A stretch of DNA of 64,000 nucleotides from Mytilisepta virgata (GCA_028015205.1 JAPWFG010000018.1:2542001-2606000), one strand, 5' to 3'; positions 42,101 to 57,100 are shown, numbered from the stretch's first letter. A program made the numbers and translations. The notes: generated from the sequence alone by a model not told the origin.

Positions 42101-45100
42101 GGTTCGAGATTAAACAACCTCTACACCTCTTTGTTTGTCTGACATGTTTCTGAATAAATGGCCTAATTGATAACAGGGCATGATTAATCCCCGTGACGTG
42201 GACGTGACGTAGAAATGAATATTGTTGATTGGTTGCAGAACTATTTACATGAATTTTCAAAAAAGAAAGGGTTATTGTAGTTTTGAGCTCACTGAATGAG
42301 ATTCAATGGAAATCATCGGACTTGCGAATTATTCTGCTTCATATAGAGTAATAATGTCTTTAAGATCCATAAAATGTCCATGCACCTCAGTCGAAAATTT
42401 TGACTCAAACTTATTTATAATTTTCCAATGAAAAACTATACAAAATATTAGAAGTATATTTATTTATTTATATTGTAGATACCTCAAAGAACAAAGATAA
42501 ATTATATTCCATTTATTGCACGAATGTATCAAACTCTAACCAGATTTTACTGTACCAAGGTCAACTACCCAACCAGGACATTGATGCCATGAATAAAATC
42601 TGCAGATTTGTGCGTGTTTTACCACCTGACAATACGCTTAAAATTTGTGAAATTGAAGTTATTGGTAAGTAGTGTGAAAGTACATGCAAGTATTTAACAC
42701 TATCATTTTTGTGTGAGCAGTTGTTCTAAGCTGGATATCACAGAAACATGGGAAAACATAAAAAAGAGGAGACAATATAAGCTTAAATTTCTAAGATTGT
42801 CTGTGAGATATGATAATGCATTGACCTTCAATTCAAAGAAAATTAACCTCTCTTTAAAGAATACCCCTCAAAAAATATAAAACAATCCAGGTCAACACCT
42901 GTCTGCGCATGCCCACTGGCTTTCAATTTAGCTCGCAGAGGGTATAGACTTTCTTTTAATTGAATTGTATTCTAGTACTTACTCTTTGTTTCTGAACCAT
43001 GGCAATCGCTCAGTTGAAGGAGCCAGTCGTAGAAATGAAGAGGAATCTGCTGATATTCCCAATAGGGTCAATATCGAGAACGGTCGTATATCTGCTGTGG
43101 TGGAGGATCCTGCGGGTCCTGCCCGATCGTTAGTTGAGTCTTTGGACTCTTCGCGTGTTTCAGGTAATGAAACAGTGGCTACACTGGATACAGTGTAAAT
43201 AGTGGACCACACTGAAGATGAAACACAAAGGCAGTGGTCTTAAGAAAACCAAGGTCACTATTCTGTGCATACAATCCGGAAACGGTCGGTATAATCCGCA
43301 TCGTGCTGAGGGAAAAAAGGTACGTTTTACTATATCTAATATTAGTATTTTTTGATTGTTATTTAGTAAGGAATAGGGATCCGAACGTAACAGTGAATGT
43401 AGCTCTAGTTCCGAGTATGATTCAGACAGTTTTCAGCCAATGAGAATTTTGATTTAATTTAATTAAGAGAGAAGAAGGGCTACAATTGGGAAAACCATAC
43501 TTGATACTGTTGATTTGTTTTCCGATAAGAGAGGCAAAAAGGCTTTAGCTAGGGCAAAGAGTCTTTGGTCGTAAATTCCTTAAGCACTTGGCTAAGGAGA
43601 GTAAAGATGACAAACAGTTAAGAGACTTGCTTGTTTCTTCCATTTACAAGAGGAATAAGTATGGCAGAGATTTCAAAAAGACAGGGATGACATTAAGTCT
43701 TTTCACAACAGGCCTGCAAACAACCTCCAGTTTGAGGACCAGAGACAGGACCAGCCCACAGTCCAGAGAAGGAGACCGTTACAACCCAGGTTTAGAACAG
43801 GCAGATCAAGGGGTCAACTTACCAGTACAAGAACCAGGCGAATCATGCCGAAAATTATAGCGGTACGTTCAGACACAGTGCTACATGTGGGAATACAAAA
43901 ATGTTCACTTCCCTATCTATAGCTAGTTTCTTCAGACATTCCCTTAGGGACAGGTGTGTCATTTCATAAAAAAACTGGGACACTATAACCCAAGCCAAAT
44001 AAAAGGTATTCAGTTAGATTTAATTTCAACCCCTGTTCAATCAAAGCTACCAAAATCAGTCACATTTCAGTCAGGAAAAAACAAATGTTAATAAACCAGG
44101 AAATAATTAGTTATTGGAAATAAATGTAATAACCGAGTCGGTTATGACCAACGACTCGTTTATAAACAGTATTTTGCTGGTCCAAAAAAAGTTGGGGTAA
44201 TCAATCTGAATGGTCTCAATGCATTTTTTTGAGGTACAAGCATTTCAAAATGGAAAGTACCCATTTACTGCAGGATCTTTTAATGGGGAACGACTGGATG
44301 CTGAAAATAGATCTGAAACAAGCTTATTTAACTTTGACCATATCATAGCAAAACACAAAATATCTCAAATTTTTTTGAAGGATGAAATTAATTGAATTCT
44401 GTCCCTCCCCTTTGCCATAGCAGTAGCCCCAAACAATTACACAAAAGTCACAAAGGGTTTCAGTGAGGGATTTAGCTCAGATTATAGGCCAGTTAACGGC
44501 AACCAACCATGAAGGTCTGCCAGACGTTTCATTATCGCAATTTATAAATCCTAAAAGGGAGCCCTCCACACGTGAGGTAATTACAATTATCAGGTCGCTT
44601 TAGATCAGGAGGCAAGAACAGAACCACTTTCGTTGATTGCAAGGTTAGAACAATGGCATGGGAACCCAGACCCTTACATTATGATTCAGTCAGAAGCAAG
44701 TCTGTCCGGTTGGGGAGCCACACAACAAAGGGTTAAGATAGGGGGTGTCTGAATAGGGGGAGAGAAGTCTCTCCTTATCAAACATGTAGAATTAAAAGTA
44801 GCTTTCTTAGGTCTACAATCTTTTTCAAAGAACCTATCAAACAAACATATTATCATACTGCTGGACAACAAGACAACAACAGCTCACTTAAACAAGACGT
44901 GTAGGACTGTATCAAAACCACTATACAACTAACAATTCAAATTTGGAAGTGGTGTTTGCAGACGAATCTAACAATCACAGCAGGATATATCCCAGGGAAA
45001 TGCAATATGATTGCAGACTAGGAAAGCAAAAACTTCACAGATAGCAACAGCTCGAAGTTGAATCAATTTATTTTCAAAAGTCTCATGACATTGTTTGGCC

Positions 45101-48100
45101 AATGCAAAATAGATGTGTTTGTACACGTGAACCAGTACTTCAGCTGGAAACCAGACCCTCATGCATCAGCAGTAGATGCACTTCTCAAGATTTGGTCAGG
45201 GATAAAGGGTTGTGCCTTTATGCTTAATAAGAGCTTGTCTGATGAAAGTTCGGGAGGAAAAGTGTCAGATTGTGATTGTGACTCCAACATGGCAGTCACA
45301 GGCCTAGTATTCAATTCTTCTCCAGTTGTCAGTAGACCTTCCAGTGATGTTACCAATGAATAACAAAACTCTACCGCTACCTACATAAGAGCCTAACCCC
45401 CTGATTCAGAACAGCTCATTATATTTGGCAGGGTGGAAGGTCTCAGGCGATCCTACTCAGCAATGGGAATTTCACAAGAGGTTAAGATTAAGTTTGGGAT
45501 CCTAGAAGTCGGGTACAAAGTCCTCTTACGATTGTGCCGGAAGAAATGGCTTAGCTTGTGTGTCGGGAGGGAAATTGATCCCTTTACAGCATCTCTGACC
45601 TCTGTCGTAAATTTTGTTGTATGGATGTTCTATGAGGGCTATCAGTATAGGACCATTAATGTACACAGATCTGCATTATTGTCTGTTTTGCCTCATATAG
45701 ATGGTATGCCAGTATTTTACAGAAAAAACCCACCACTTCTAAAATACCAGTTTTCGTGGGATTCAGATTTACTTTTATCTAAACAAGTAACCTGCCAATA
45801 TAAATCTTCCTTTGAAACTAATTGGTAAAAAGTTAGCAATTTTGTTAGCCATTGTCGCCCCTAAAAGTGTTTCTGAAATAGCTATGCTTGATAGACGGTT
45901 TATGTCAAAAGAAATTAAATGCATTAAGTTTGTTATTCCTGGTCTTTTCAAACCACAAAAAAGACTGTAGGAATAAGACTGTACAGGACTACAATTCTAA
46001 TAAGAGAAACTTGTTTGTACTGTCATGTTTACTTGAATATAAATAGCAAACTTCTCACATAAGTAACTGGGTAAAATGGGTTATGAAGGAATCAGGGATT
46101 AATATTTCCCTGCTCAAAGCCCATTCTTGTCGTATAGTTTCTACCAGTAAATCTGGCCAACATGGTTTATGTGTAGATGATATAATGTTCATGACTGATT
46201 GAATAAATTCAGGTACTTTCCATAAATTGTATTTTAGGACTGAAGACAGAAATGATTTTGCTGATAAAATCTTGAGATAGTAAGTGTCGGCTTTAAACAT
46301 ACATTATTATATCTCACAGAAAATCTTAGAAATATAATTTAAAACGAAATATTGCTTATATGATAAGATTGGTGTGAGATGTAATAATGCATTTCCCACC
46401 CGACCAACGGTTGCACTGCTTATTGGCCTAATCTTGATATTATATATTAGTTATATCTGAATTTTCTTTTTCAGAGAGATTCCGTGGGGTCATCTAAATA
46501 AAGTCGACAGGATGACGCCAGGATATGTAAATTTGTGTTTCATAAACTTTGAGCTCTATAGTACAGACTGGAAAGAATTTAAAGTGTGCCTTTTCCATTT
46601 GTGAACTTTTAAATGAAAATGTGGACTTTTCGGACAAGTTTTGATATCAATCATGTATCACTTCAGAATTTTAGAATAATATTATTATAAGTTAGAAAAT
46701 TGTTGTGTTTTATTTGAATTTTGCTTCATTGAAAGTCAGTGGGTTTGGGTTTTCGATTCAAGAGGTTACCTGTCCGCATGCACAGACAGGTGTTTAGCTG
46801 GGTTGTTTTATTTTTTCTTAGAGGGGTATTCTTTAAAGATAAGTTAATTTTCTTTGAATCGAAGGTCAATGAATTACTATATCTCACATCAATCTTATCA
46901 TATAATCATACAATCTGAAATTATAGCCCCCTGATCAAACTCATATCTTTTAATTAAATGAATATTGTATTACATTTATATGTCTATATTGTATTGTATT
47001 TTAATTCAAGACGAATAATAGTAAAACTAGATATTTTAATTTCTAAATCACTTCGAGGTAGTCAGGGTAATTTATCGTCAAGAGTGTCTAAATATATGTT
47101 TACCTTCTGCTGTAGTTACATGTATAGCCTATGAGTGTCTAGACATGGTCTTTTATGGGTTTTTGAGAAAAACACCAATACGAAGAAGCCTGCAAATACA
47201 ATAGCTTAAACAAATCCCGCAAATAGAGGTTTAGAATAATAATCCACAACTTAATTTCAGGATGCCAAGGTGGATGGTATGGTAAATACTGTAACAATTC
47301 ATGTCCAGTCCATTGTGGAGGACCTTGCGATCTAGACACAGGAGAGTGTATTCATGGTTGTACAGACGGATATACTGGAATAAAATGTGATAAAGGTGTC
47401 ATTTAATTTTGATTCGTTAATCAATTGCTTGTATTACGATTTTAATATGAATTTACCTTAGATGTATAATACTAAACATGACAATTACCAATTACTATGC
47501 ATATTATGCATATGAAATCAAGTTATTTTCCAGATTTTTAAATGATTTCAGAATGTAAAAATGGTCAGTATGGTAGTAAGTGTTTGCAAAAGTGTTCAGA
47601 AAATTGTAATGCATCCCCATGTGACCATGTGACAGGAAGATGTGCCAACGGAGGCTGCACGTCAGGGTGGCTTGGTTATAACTGTGCCACAGGTATAAGC
47701 ATTGTTTTATTGTTAATTAGATGTTCAAAAGTATGTATAAACTAAAAAAATAAATTTTCAGTTTATATTGTTATTTCTCAAAGATTAACTTCGATGTAAA
47801 TTGTGGATTTTTTTATTAATGAATTATTTTCCTTTTCTATTCTTACCTACACAATGTTCATGTATGTGATAGTAATACTGCAATGATTGTATCATCTGTA
47901 GAAATACTGTTCACTTGCTAGCTCATAGATTTTAATCGTCCTTATTTTCCCCAGAGAGGAATATCCATTATTTACGTTGGATTGTATATTGTCTTGGTTT
48001 TGTGAATTGTTGTTTTTCATTCTTTACGTTCGGGCCTTCACCTTTGATAATTGGACATAAAAATTTCTCAATATGAGAAAGGAAGGATATTTATTAAATT

Positions 48101-51100
48101 TGTTGGTAGAAGATAACAACCTCTGAATTAAACAGACAAAACATAGACGTATGTAGTCCTGCAAAGACCATTCGATGAGCCCTTAATGGTCTTTATTCAT
48201 AAATAGTTTCATCAAATTTTATATCTTAAAATATATATTGAAATCAGTTTGTGGTAGGTTTGTTTTAAGCCTTATCTGTTTTGGTCCGTTTAATTAATTT
48301 TAGACATTTGCTTTGTTCTTCAATTTTTTTTTACCATAACGGTCATTCTTAGAGTTTACATCCATAGTGTATTGACATTTTATAATTGAAAGTGAGTTCT
48401 TTAAATAATATAACGTATTGGTGAATATGATAAAGATTTTGCAGCAGATCATTAATTTAAGCCTGATTCGGAACATTGTGAGTAAGTTTTTGGGGAATGC
48501 CGCACCCCTTTTATAATTTTCGACAAAATAGTAAGCTGATAGCCGCCACAGTCGTTTCATTATCCGACCCAATAAAATCATCCTCCTTTTACAGTGGCAG
48601 TCCCCTTCGTATCCCATCCAGATAGCTGTAATTCTGTGAAAAATTGAGTTGGTTCTCACCCTAAACAAGAATGACATATTTGCCACTAGACGTTAAGCAA
48701 ACAAAAATCAAATATACATGCACAGATCATTTCTAAAAACAAAATATAAACATCATAAGTACAATTTACAAGTCCATGTATACAACTGTACATGTACAAG
48801 ATTTTCACATTTATTTGCCTGAACCAAACTAACAAGTTATCCAGAATCTAAGATATCCCAAATGTTATCAATTTGATGACAGTGGATTTTTAAGTTGATG
48901 TATCAAGTTTCAAGATAAAGTAATTTTAGAAACAACATTATTTGCGTACTTTTCAGGAACAACTTGAATAAAGTAAGTACCGCTGATCATTTTTTCCACG
49001 TAGACAGTGCGATATGAATTGATTAAATACACTTTTATTTTAGTTCCACGGGCATGATAATCATGCATCGCTTCAACAGATACCAGTAAAAACCTACATC
49101 TCCATAAAATAATGTAAACGATACTATAAACTTGTTTTTGAAACGATATTCATTTCAAAATTACACACTCAGATTTGTCTATTCGTTTAGTAACAAATAA
49201 TGACAGATCATTTTGTAAAATCGAATGCTTTGGATAAGCTCAAAATGTTGGATAAGAATACTTCAAGGAAATGTAATGGTCAGATTGTAAGATCGTGCTT
49301 TTATCCCCACAAAAACAAAAAGGAAAATTAAAAAATTCTCTGGCATGAACACAATTTGTGTAATTCTGTCTCAGCTTTGAGACGGTTGTCACAATTGGAC
49401 CTATACTGCTACAACGGCGAAAGAGTCCTTGTATTTGTTTGACGAAAACAATCGACCCTCCCTATTCTTTATAATCATTTTGTCTGTCAGTGATGTAGTC
49501 CTTTCTCCAAAAACTTTGTAAAAATTAAGACAAAAGATAATAATATCGCGAACAAAAGACCCCAAAATACCTTAAAAGGATATCCATAATCCAGGTAGAG
49601 GTAACGAGAGTTAAAGCTCTACATTCACTAGAATTTCAAAATTTATTCGATTAGAAGTTCAACTATTCAATCAAGGGTTACTGTCTGGGATCTGGAGTAT
49701 TTATTCTTTTGGTAGAAGCAATACGTATTGTGTCTTTCCAGTTTTTAAGAAAAGGGTACTTTACGAATTATCAGAGAAAAAACATAAAACAAGAACCCCA
49801 AAAATGCCAAGAGCAGACAGAATTGTATAATTATAAACGTGCCATTTCAATATACTTTTTTCATATTTACATATAGAATGTAGCCCCGGAAAGTTTGGTC
49901 TTAACTGCTTAGAATCCTGCGTTGGATGTGTTGATGATTTCTGTGACAATGTTAATGGCATATGTAATAACAAAACAGCATGTAAACCAGGCTGGAAATG
50001 GACGCCAAAATGTAATGAGAGTAAGTAGTGTTCCATTTGTTGGCATGTTCTCTCTTCCTGAACTTAAAATCATTAGAATGATTGAAAAACATGAAAACTA
50101 ATTAGATGCCCAAAGTGTAAATATGACATTTCATAAGTAAATACTGTATTTTTTACACGTGTTACACGAAAACCATTTAGTCATTTGTCATTATACATTA
50201 CTGTAAGTTATGACCCATTGTCTGTAGTACCATGGAAATGTAGACGGCGGACAAAATTGTTGTACTGTGAGGCGTTAGCCGAACCGTAGAACATGTAACT
50301 ACAGACACTGGGTCTTAACGTAATTATGCGATTTTCAAAACAATATTTCAATAAGAATTATTAGACAAACCATAACCTATGCACTGACCGGGATTTGTCT
50401 CCAGACGAAGGTCGCTGGACGTTTTATTGTACACAGTAATGGGCCTACAATGGCTTTATTTGGTTAATGTGTACATTTGTTAACCAGCGTAGGTGGTAAC
50501 TGTCTGTGCATTATTTTATGAATACCGTTGATTTCAAAATAGAAAACAAAGGGTAATATTTTCATGTACGATGACATTTGTGTTATTGCAAATGAGAATA
50601 TACAAACCTGGAATAACGTTTGTGTTTTCAATCTGATCCCTGAAAAATGATTTTACAAAATAAAATCGCACAAAAGTACATTATCTTCGTTGTTCCATGT
50701 TTTAAATATATGTTAATTATAAAACGATCTTTGAATTATATATTCAACTTAACTTCATATAAAAATAAATAGAAAAGATAACAAGATTTTTCAAACAATT
50801 ATTTTTTTTTGCATGGCTTGGAACGGATTAAACTGTCTGGAAAGATGTTAATGGAAAAACTTTTGGTACATTAGAACTTATTGAAATTGAAACCAAATAT
50901 ATCAATATAAATATTTTGTAATTTTTGCACGGAATATTATTTACTCATTTCAACATGATTAACCAAACATAATAAAATAATAACATTCTATTTATCCTCG
51001 GGTAATCTGTTTTCATCCTAGAACCGTCGTAGGACGGTGGATGCGCATTTAGCAAAGACGATTATTATTCAAATCTCTAGTCTTGTCTTGAGAACAGCGA

Positions 51101-54100
51101 TTGCGCAGTTGAATAAATAGGACCAGAGTTTTGAAAAATCAATTAGCCTAGATTATGTCTGGTCAGACCAGAGATTTGAACCTGTCCTTTTCTCTGCTTT
51201 CAGATCTCTAGTCGACCAGTCCCAGGACTGGTCCTAGTTGTTCTAATCTCTGGTTTTTGGTCCTGTTGCAGAGATTTGAACCAGAGTCCACTTCATGTTA
51301 ACTTGAGGTGATGTTTAAACCGAGTCGTACTGTAGGTCTGAATCTGTTCGGAATGCAGCACGATTTTCTTCTTCTTTTATCTTTGTATATGTGCCCCATC
51401 TGATAGCTACTGTGGTGGATTTATTGTCAATTTGAGCCTCTGGTACCTCAATATCTTTACATTGTAATATTTCTTCATGCAAAAGTCAAGATGGTGTGTA
51501 TCCTTTACCTTTTTCAAATATGATCATTATTTTATAGTGTTGTATTCGCTTTTGGTATATATTGTTATTGTATTGCGCCCAAATGTTCATAAAGGTAGTA
51601 GAACAGAATTTTCTATTGTATTCTAGTGTTTTATCATTACATTACAAGCAAAGAAACTGATTGAATATATATTTGTTGTCAACCAACCTCTTATAACAGG
51701 CTTGACATCTTTAGTTTTCACGTTTTGTAGAATGCAATACGAGTTATTTTGGTGAAAACTGTGAGTGTGACGGTTGTATTGATGAAATATGTCACTTTCA
51801 GGATGGAATTTGTATTAATGATACTCACTGTAAACCGGGAATTATGTATGGGAAAAAATACACATAATAGCTGTACAAAATTATGTCTCTATGAAATAAT
51901 GTGAACGACAAGGTACAACTGGAATGGCATAAATGGTTCACCTTTTTAATAAATTATTAAAAAGACATGCTTACGACAGTACACATTCAAGAAATCTATT
52001 TTTCACCGACTTGAAATTAATACATTATGCCTATTGGTTTATTTCCATACATGTATATATACATTAACCTATTTGTAAAATTACATTCATGTAGTAATTC
52101 ATGTAGTACTCTTTGGACGAAAATATTGAAAAATGAAACTAGAATCCAAAATAACAAAGAACAAATAGAATTATAATTATAGACAACCATTTTCAGTTTT
52201 GATATATGTTTTTTATATCTAGTATGTGGCCTCGGAAAGTATGGAATTAACTATTGGATGTGTTGGCAATTTATGTGACAATGTGAATGGAATATAACTA
52301 AATTCATTAGAACTCTAAAAAAATAATTTAAAATACTTAGATGTATTAGTAAACATTCGATTTAAAGACATGATAGATGCCAATCATACCCGTTATTTCA
52401 AAGTTTTAAATATGTTGTATTATAAAATGGTTTTAACACTATCTAAATAATTTTTAGAACTTTCTAAGCTTCTTTTTTAAAATGGTACAATGGCATACGA
52501 GTGAGAAGTAATTTAATTCACTTACGTTTTTTTTCACAAAGCTTGCAACGATACTTATTATGGAGTGAATTGCTTGAGTAAATGTTACTGTCTTGGTGGT
52601 CCTTGCAATAAGACTACGGGAAATTGTCAAGCAGGGTGTGAAAAAGGTTGGGAAGGAAAATCCTGCAGCAAAGGTAAAATGCTAAAATTAATTTGTATAG
52701 CCTGCTATTTGCATAACTATCTGTCGAGGTTTGTCGACTCAGTAGTCCCTGTCGACAACTGCCTTATCATTTTCTTTTTTATTTATAACCCAACTTATAC
52801 ACCGACCACACTCACTAAGCAGGAAGTCCTTGATAACGACAAGACCGTTCTTCATTCCTTTGGCATTTCTACAAATGATGAAGAAATGGACCTTCCTGCT
52901 CTTTAGTGGATTTCTAAACTACATAAGAATCCGTTTAAACAAAGGTACATTGCTGGGTCAGCTAATTGCTCTACAAAACCTCTTTCAAAGATTTTAAGAT
53001 CCATATTGACATGTGTTAAAGAGGGCCTTCAGAATTACTGTGAAACATCATATTCCACCAGTGGCGTCAATCAGATGTGGATTCTTAAAAACTCCAAAAA
53101 TTTACTTCAATATCTAAAATCAAAATCTTTGGCTACATGCAACAGCATAAAAACTTTCGACTTCTCTACACTCTACACTACCATACCACATTCTCAATTA
53201 AAAGATCGCTTAAAGCAACTAGTTCATCAATGTTTTTTTCAAGAAAAATGGGACACGCAGATATAAATTCCTTGTTCTAGGTAGAGAAAAGTCTTATTTC
53301 GTGAAGAACCACTCTGATTCTGACAAAAAGTATTCTGAAGATGAAATTACAAACATGTTAGATTTTCTCATATTCGTTGAATTTGGCGGTCTAATTTTTC
53401 AACAAACAATCGGCATTCCAATGGGAACCAACTGTGCTCCTCTCCTCGCCGATCTGTTTCTGTACTCATATGAAGCGGATTTCATACAAGGGTTACTACG
53501 TGAAAACAAAAAGAAACTAGCCCAATCCTTTAATTTCACTTTTCGTTATATAGACGATGTGTTGTCGTTAAATAACGACCAATTCCAAGACTTTCTACAT
53601 CTTATCTACCCCAGTGAGCTTGAAATTAAGGATACTACAGATACACCAAAGTCCGTTTCATATTTGGATTTGTTTCTTGAAATAGACTATGAGGGACGTT
53701 TGAAGACAAAACTTTATGACAAACGTGATGACTTCAACTTTCCTATTGTTAATTTTCCTGTCTTAAGTAGCAATATACCAGCATCGCCTGCATATGGCGT
53801 CTACGTTTCTCAGCTTATCCGATTTTCAAGGGCATGCGTGAGTTACCCTGACTTTCGACAAAGAGGATTACTGCTGTCACAAAAGCTTCTTAACCAGGGT
53901 TTTATCAGGGATAAGTTGATGTCATCACTTAAGAAATTTTACGGTCGTCATCATGAATTGATTGACCATTACAGTGTTCCAATATCTAAGATGATGTTGG
54001 ACCTGTTCCCACTGTCGTAACCTTTCATGTGCCTCCTACGATTTGTGACTTCCACCGGATTGACTTTGTTGAACTTCACGACGGGTGCCGTATACGGAGC

Positions 54101-57100
54101 AGGAACTGCTTACCCTTCCGGAGCACCTGGGTTCACTCCTGGTTTTTATAGGAGTTCGTGTTGTTCATTGTTTTTAGTTTTCTGTGTTTATTTGTTGTGC
54201 TTGTGGTTGTTCGTTTGTCTTCCCGGGTTTGTCTGTCCAATGGATTACGTTTTATTGATTGCTCCTTAGGTATATTTGTCCTTTTTATTTTGCAATAGTT
54301 GTCTAACGTATATGTGCAGGTATGAATTACCTATACCCTTCTACGTGATCGGTTTGGTTTTGTTTCGTCAAAAATAAATTCAGAATTGAATGTACAAAGC
54401 CATACTACAAATACGTTTTATCGCAAATTTCTCAACAAGAAGAGTAATATCGTTTTACTGCAGGTCATATTTGTTTTATTTGCAATTTTATTTGCTATAA
54501 AAACAAAGAGTGATGTTGTATTTCACAATTGGTATTAGTGAGGACAATCAAAAGCTATTTTTTTCCATTATATCATTTGATGATAAGGGTTTTTCAGAAA
54601 ATCTCAATGTATATACTTGTCAACAAAATACTGTAGCCTATATATCTCTCATTTTAACATTTTGTAGAATGTAATTCAAGTTATTTTGGTGAAAACTGCA
54701 ATCATAAGTGTGACGGTTGTATTGATGATGATTGTGACCGTTTGGAAGGTATTTGTGCAAATGGTACTCAGTGTAAACCTGGATGGGAGTATGAAGAAAA
54801 ATGTAATAAAAGTAGGTAGCAATCTTCCTAGTAAACCTGAGAATCCTGAAACTATTTATGTGTTCAAAGCTTTTAAGACGTACACAGCTTTTTTGCTCAT
54901 CTGGCCTATAAGGACATTTTAGCTATTGCCATCACTTGGCGTCCGTCGTCTGTCGTCTTCCGGAGTAAACCGTTCTTTTAAAGATCTTCTCCTCTCAAAC
55001 CACTTGGCCAATTGGATCCAAACTTTGATGGAATGGGTCTTGGGTAGTCCCCTTCCAAAATATTTCCGCCATGCGCCACTTCCAATCCAAATGGCTTTAC
55101 TTAAAAAAGAAAAGAGGAGGTTAATTTGAAAAATCTTCTATGAAACTACGTGGCCAATTGGAACCAGACTTGGCAGTAATGGTCCTTTGTTTTTTATAGA
55201 ATTGTGTCCTATTACCCGGCCTGTTAACAATGATTTCCGTTACAGTCAAATTTTAAATTAGGTCTCTATTGGAAAATCAAATTTAAAAATCTTTAAGAAC
55301 TGGGCCAATTAGAACTAGACTGGTAGCAATGGTCCTTAGATGGTCCTCTTTCAGAAGTGTGTCCGATGACCTCGACTGTCGATTAAGATGATTACCACAG
55401 CTGAACCTAGTTTAATAGGACCGTATTGGAAATTAATTTAAAAATCTTGAAACCACTAACCCAATTAGAACTAGACCTGGTAGCAATGGTCCTTTGATGG
55501 TCCTCTTTCAGAATTATGTTTGAAGACCTTGACTGTCAACCTAGATGGCCGCCACAGCAAAACTTTTTTTTTCAAATAGGGCCCTATAGAAAATTTCATT
55601 GAAAAACCTGTTTCTATGAAACCACTTGACCACTCTTTCAGAATTGTGTCCGATGTCCCCTACTGTTAACCAATATGGCCGCCACAGCCGAACTTAGTTT
55701 AACGTAGGACCCGATTGGAAAAAAACATTAAAAAATCTTATTGTCTGAAACCAATGATCCAATTAAAACTAGACCTGGTATATATTGTCCTTAAGCCTAC
55801 ATGGTTCTCTTTCAGAATTATGTCTAATGGCCCGGACTGTCAACCAAGATGGCCACCACAATCAAACATATAGGGCACTGTGTGAAAATTCATTGAAAAA
55901 CCTTCTTGTCTGAAACCACTGGACCAATTTAAAACTGACTTGGCAGCAATGGTTCTTAGATGATTTTCTTTTAGAATTATGTCTGATGATCCCGATAGTC
56001 AGTCAAGATGGCAATCACTGCCAGACTTCGTTTAACATATAGAAACGTTTAGAAAACAATTTAAATCCAGGTAAGCGATATAGGCACTTGAGAGCCTCTA
56101 GTTTAACCAACATTTTTTGTTCTTCGTACATTCTTAAAATTTATCATTTGTCGTTGTGTTCATATGGATAACTGAATATTCAGTAAATATACTGAAAAAT
56201 AAGATATATTAGAAGAATATTTTCAGCCTTATCTGTCTGGCGATTTTTGCGCAGTAGTATAAATTTACTATATCTAATATTTGTATCTTTAAATTGTTAT
56301 TTTGAAACTCCTGGGATGATGCATCTGCTGGTGGACCCTAGATCCCCCAGGGTATTCGCCAACCCATTCGTCAGACTACTACTGACATGATTATTCATTG
56401 ATTTGTTACAGAAATTACCAGTACCTAGCAAAAAATAATAGAAATACTAACGGTGCATTTCTTGTATTACACATGGTAGATCTCCTTAGCTGACATTTGG
56501 CTTCCTATTTCGGTATTTTTGGTTGAGTACTTCTTGTTTAATATAAGTTTGGTTTTTGGTCTTCCAAATGTTTCGGTTTTAATGCTGCTGATGAGAGGTA
56601 ACTCCTTGAAATGCGTCGTTAACGGCATAGTATAAATTTACTATATCTAATATTAGTATCTTTGGATTGTTATTTTTTCCCACCCGGAGAGAACAGAAAG
56701 TGGTAGACACATGTTTGTATTTGTCATGTTTTTATCATTCATATCCTCCGGGAAGTTCTACCAAAAATGAACTAGTAATTTGTTCTGAATCATAAATTGA
56801 ACATTTTCAATGAAACTTGGTTACTTTTTGAAATTATGGCTGCTAGCTTAGAAACATTAGCAAGTATTTTTATCATACACTATTTCTCATAACTAAAATT
56901 TTAACACGTATAATTATTTTGGTTATTCGTTATCGTTTGAAGTATTGTTTCGTTTTCAATATCTTTGATCTTGAGCACAAATTCTGAGTCTTAACGTTGT
57001 CAAAAATACATATATATGTTGTACTTGTAGACTGAATTGGTTGTACTGCTCACACGTCAATAGAATTGACACGTCTACCTTTTAGGCCAAGTATCCTTGG

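Larger units (their letters stand above)
38688..42478 (+). other. Host intron 5 (3.8 kb)
   Basis: Contains the two minus-strand Penelope-like fragments listed separately. The part 38688-39880 and the part 41940-42478 show no gene. Confidence 0.7.
42785..46900 (+). mobile_element. DIRS-like tyrosine-recombinase retrotransposon (decayed)
   Basis: The ends are inverted repeats of about 150 bp (42785-42935 and 46735-46900). An internal segment at 46311-46400 joins the complements of both outer ends, the internal complementary region typical of DIRS. Order: gag-like, RT, RNase H, tyrosine recombinase. RT has lost its YxDD segment and all frames are broken, so this copy cannot move by itself. It lies in host intron 6, in the gene's orientation. 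Confidence 0.8.

Noticed and set aside
48300..48686. A 128-aa minus-strand frame.
   Set aside because: No domain, and it overlaps the SINE-like fragment; probably chance in repeat DNA.
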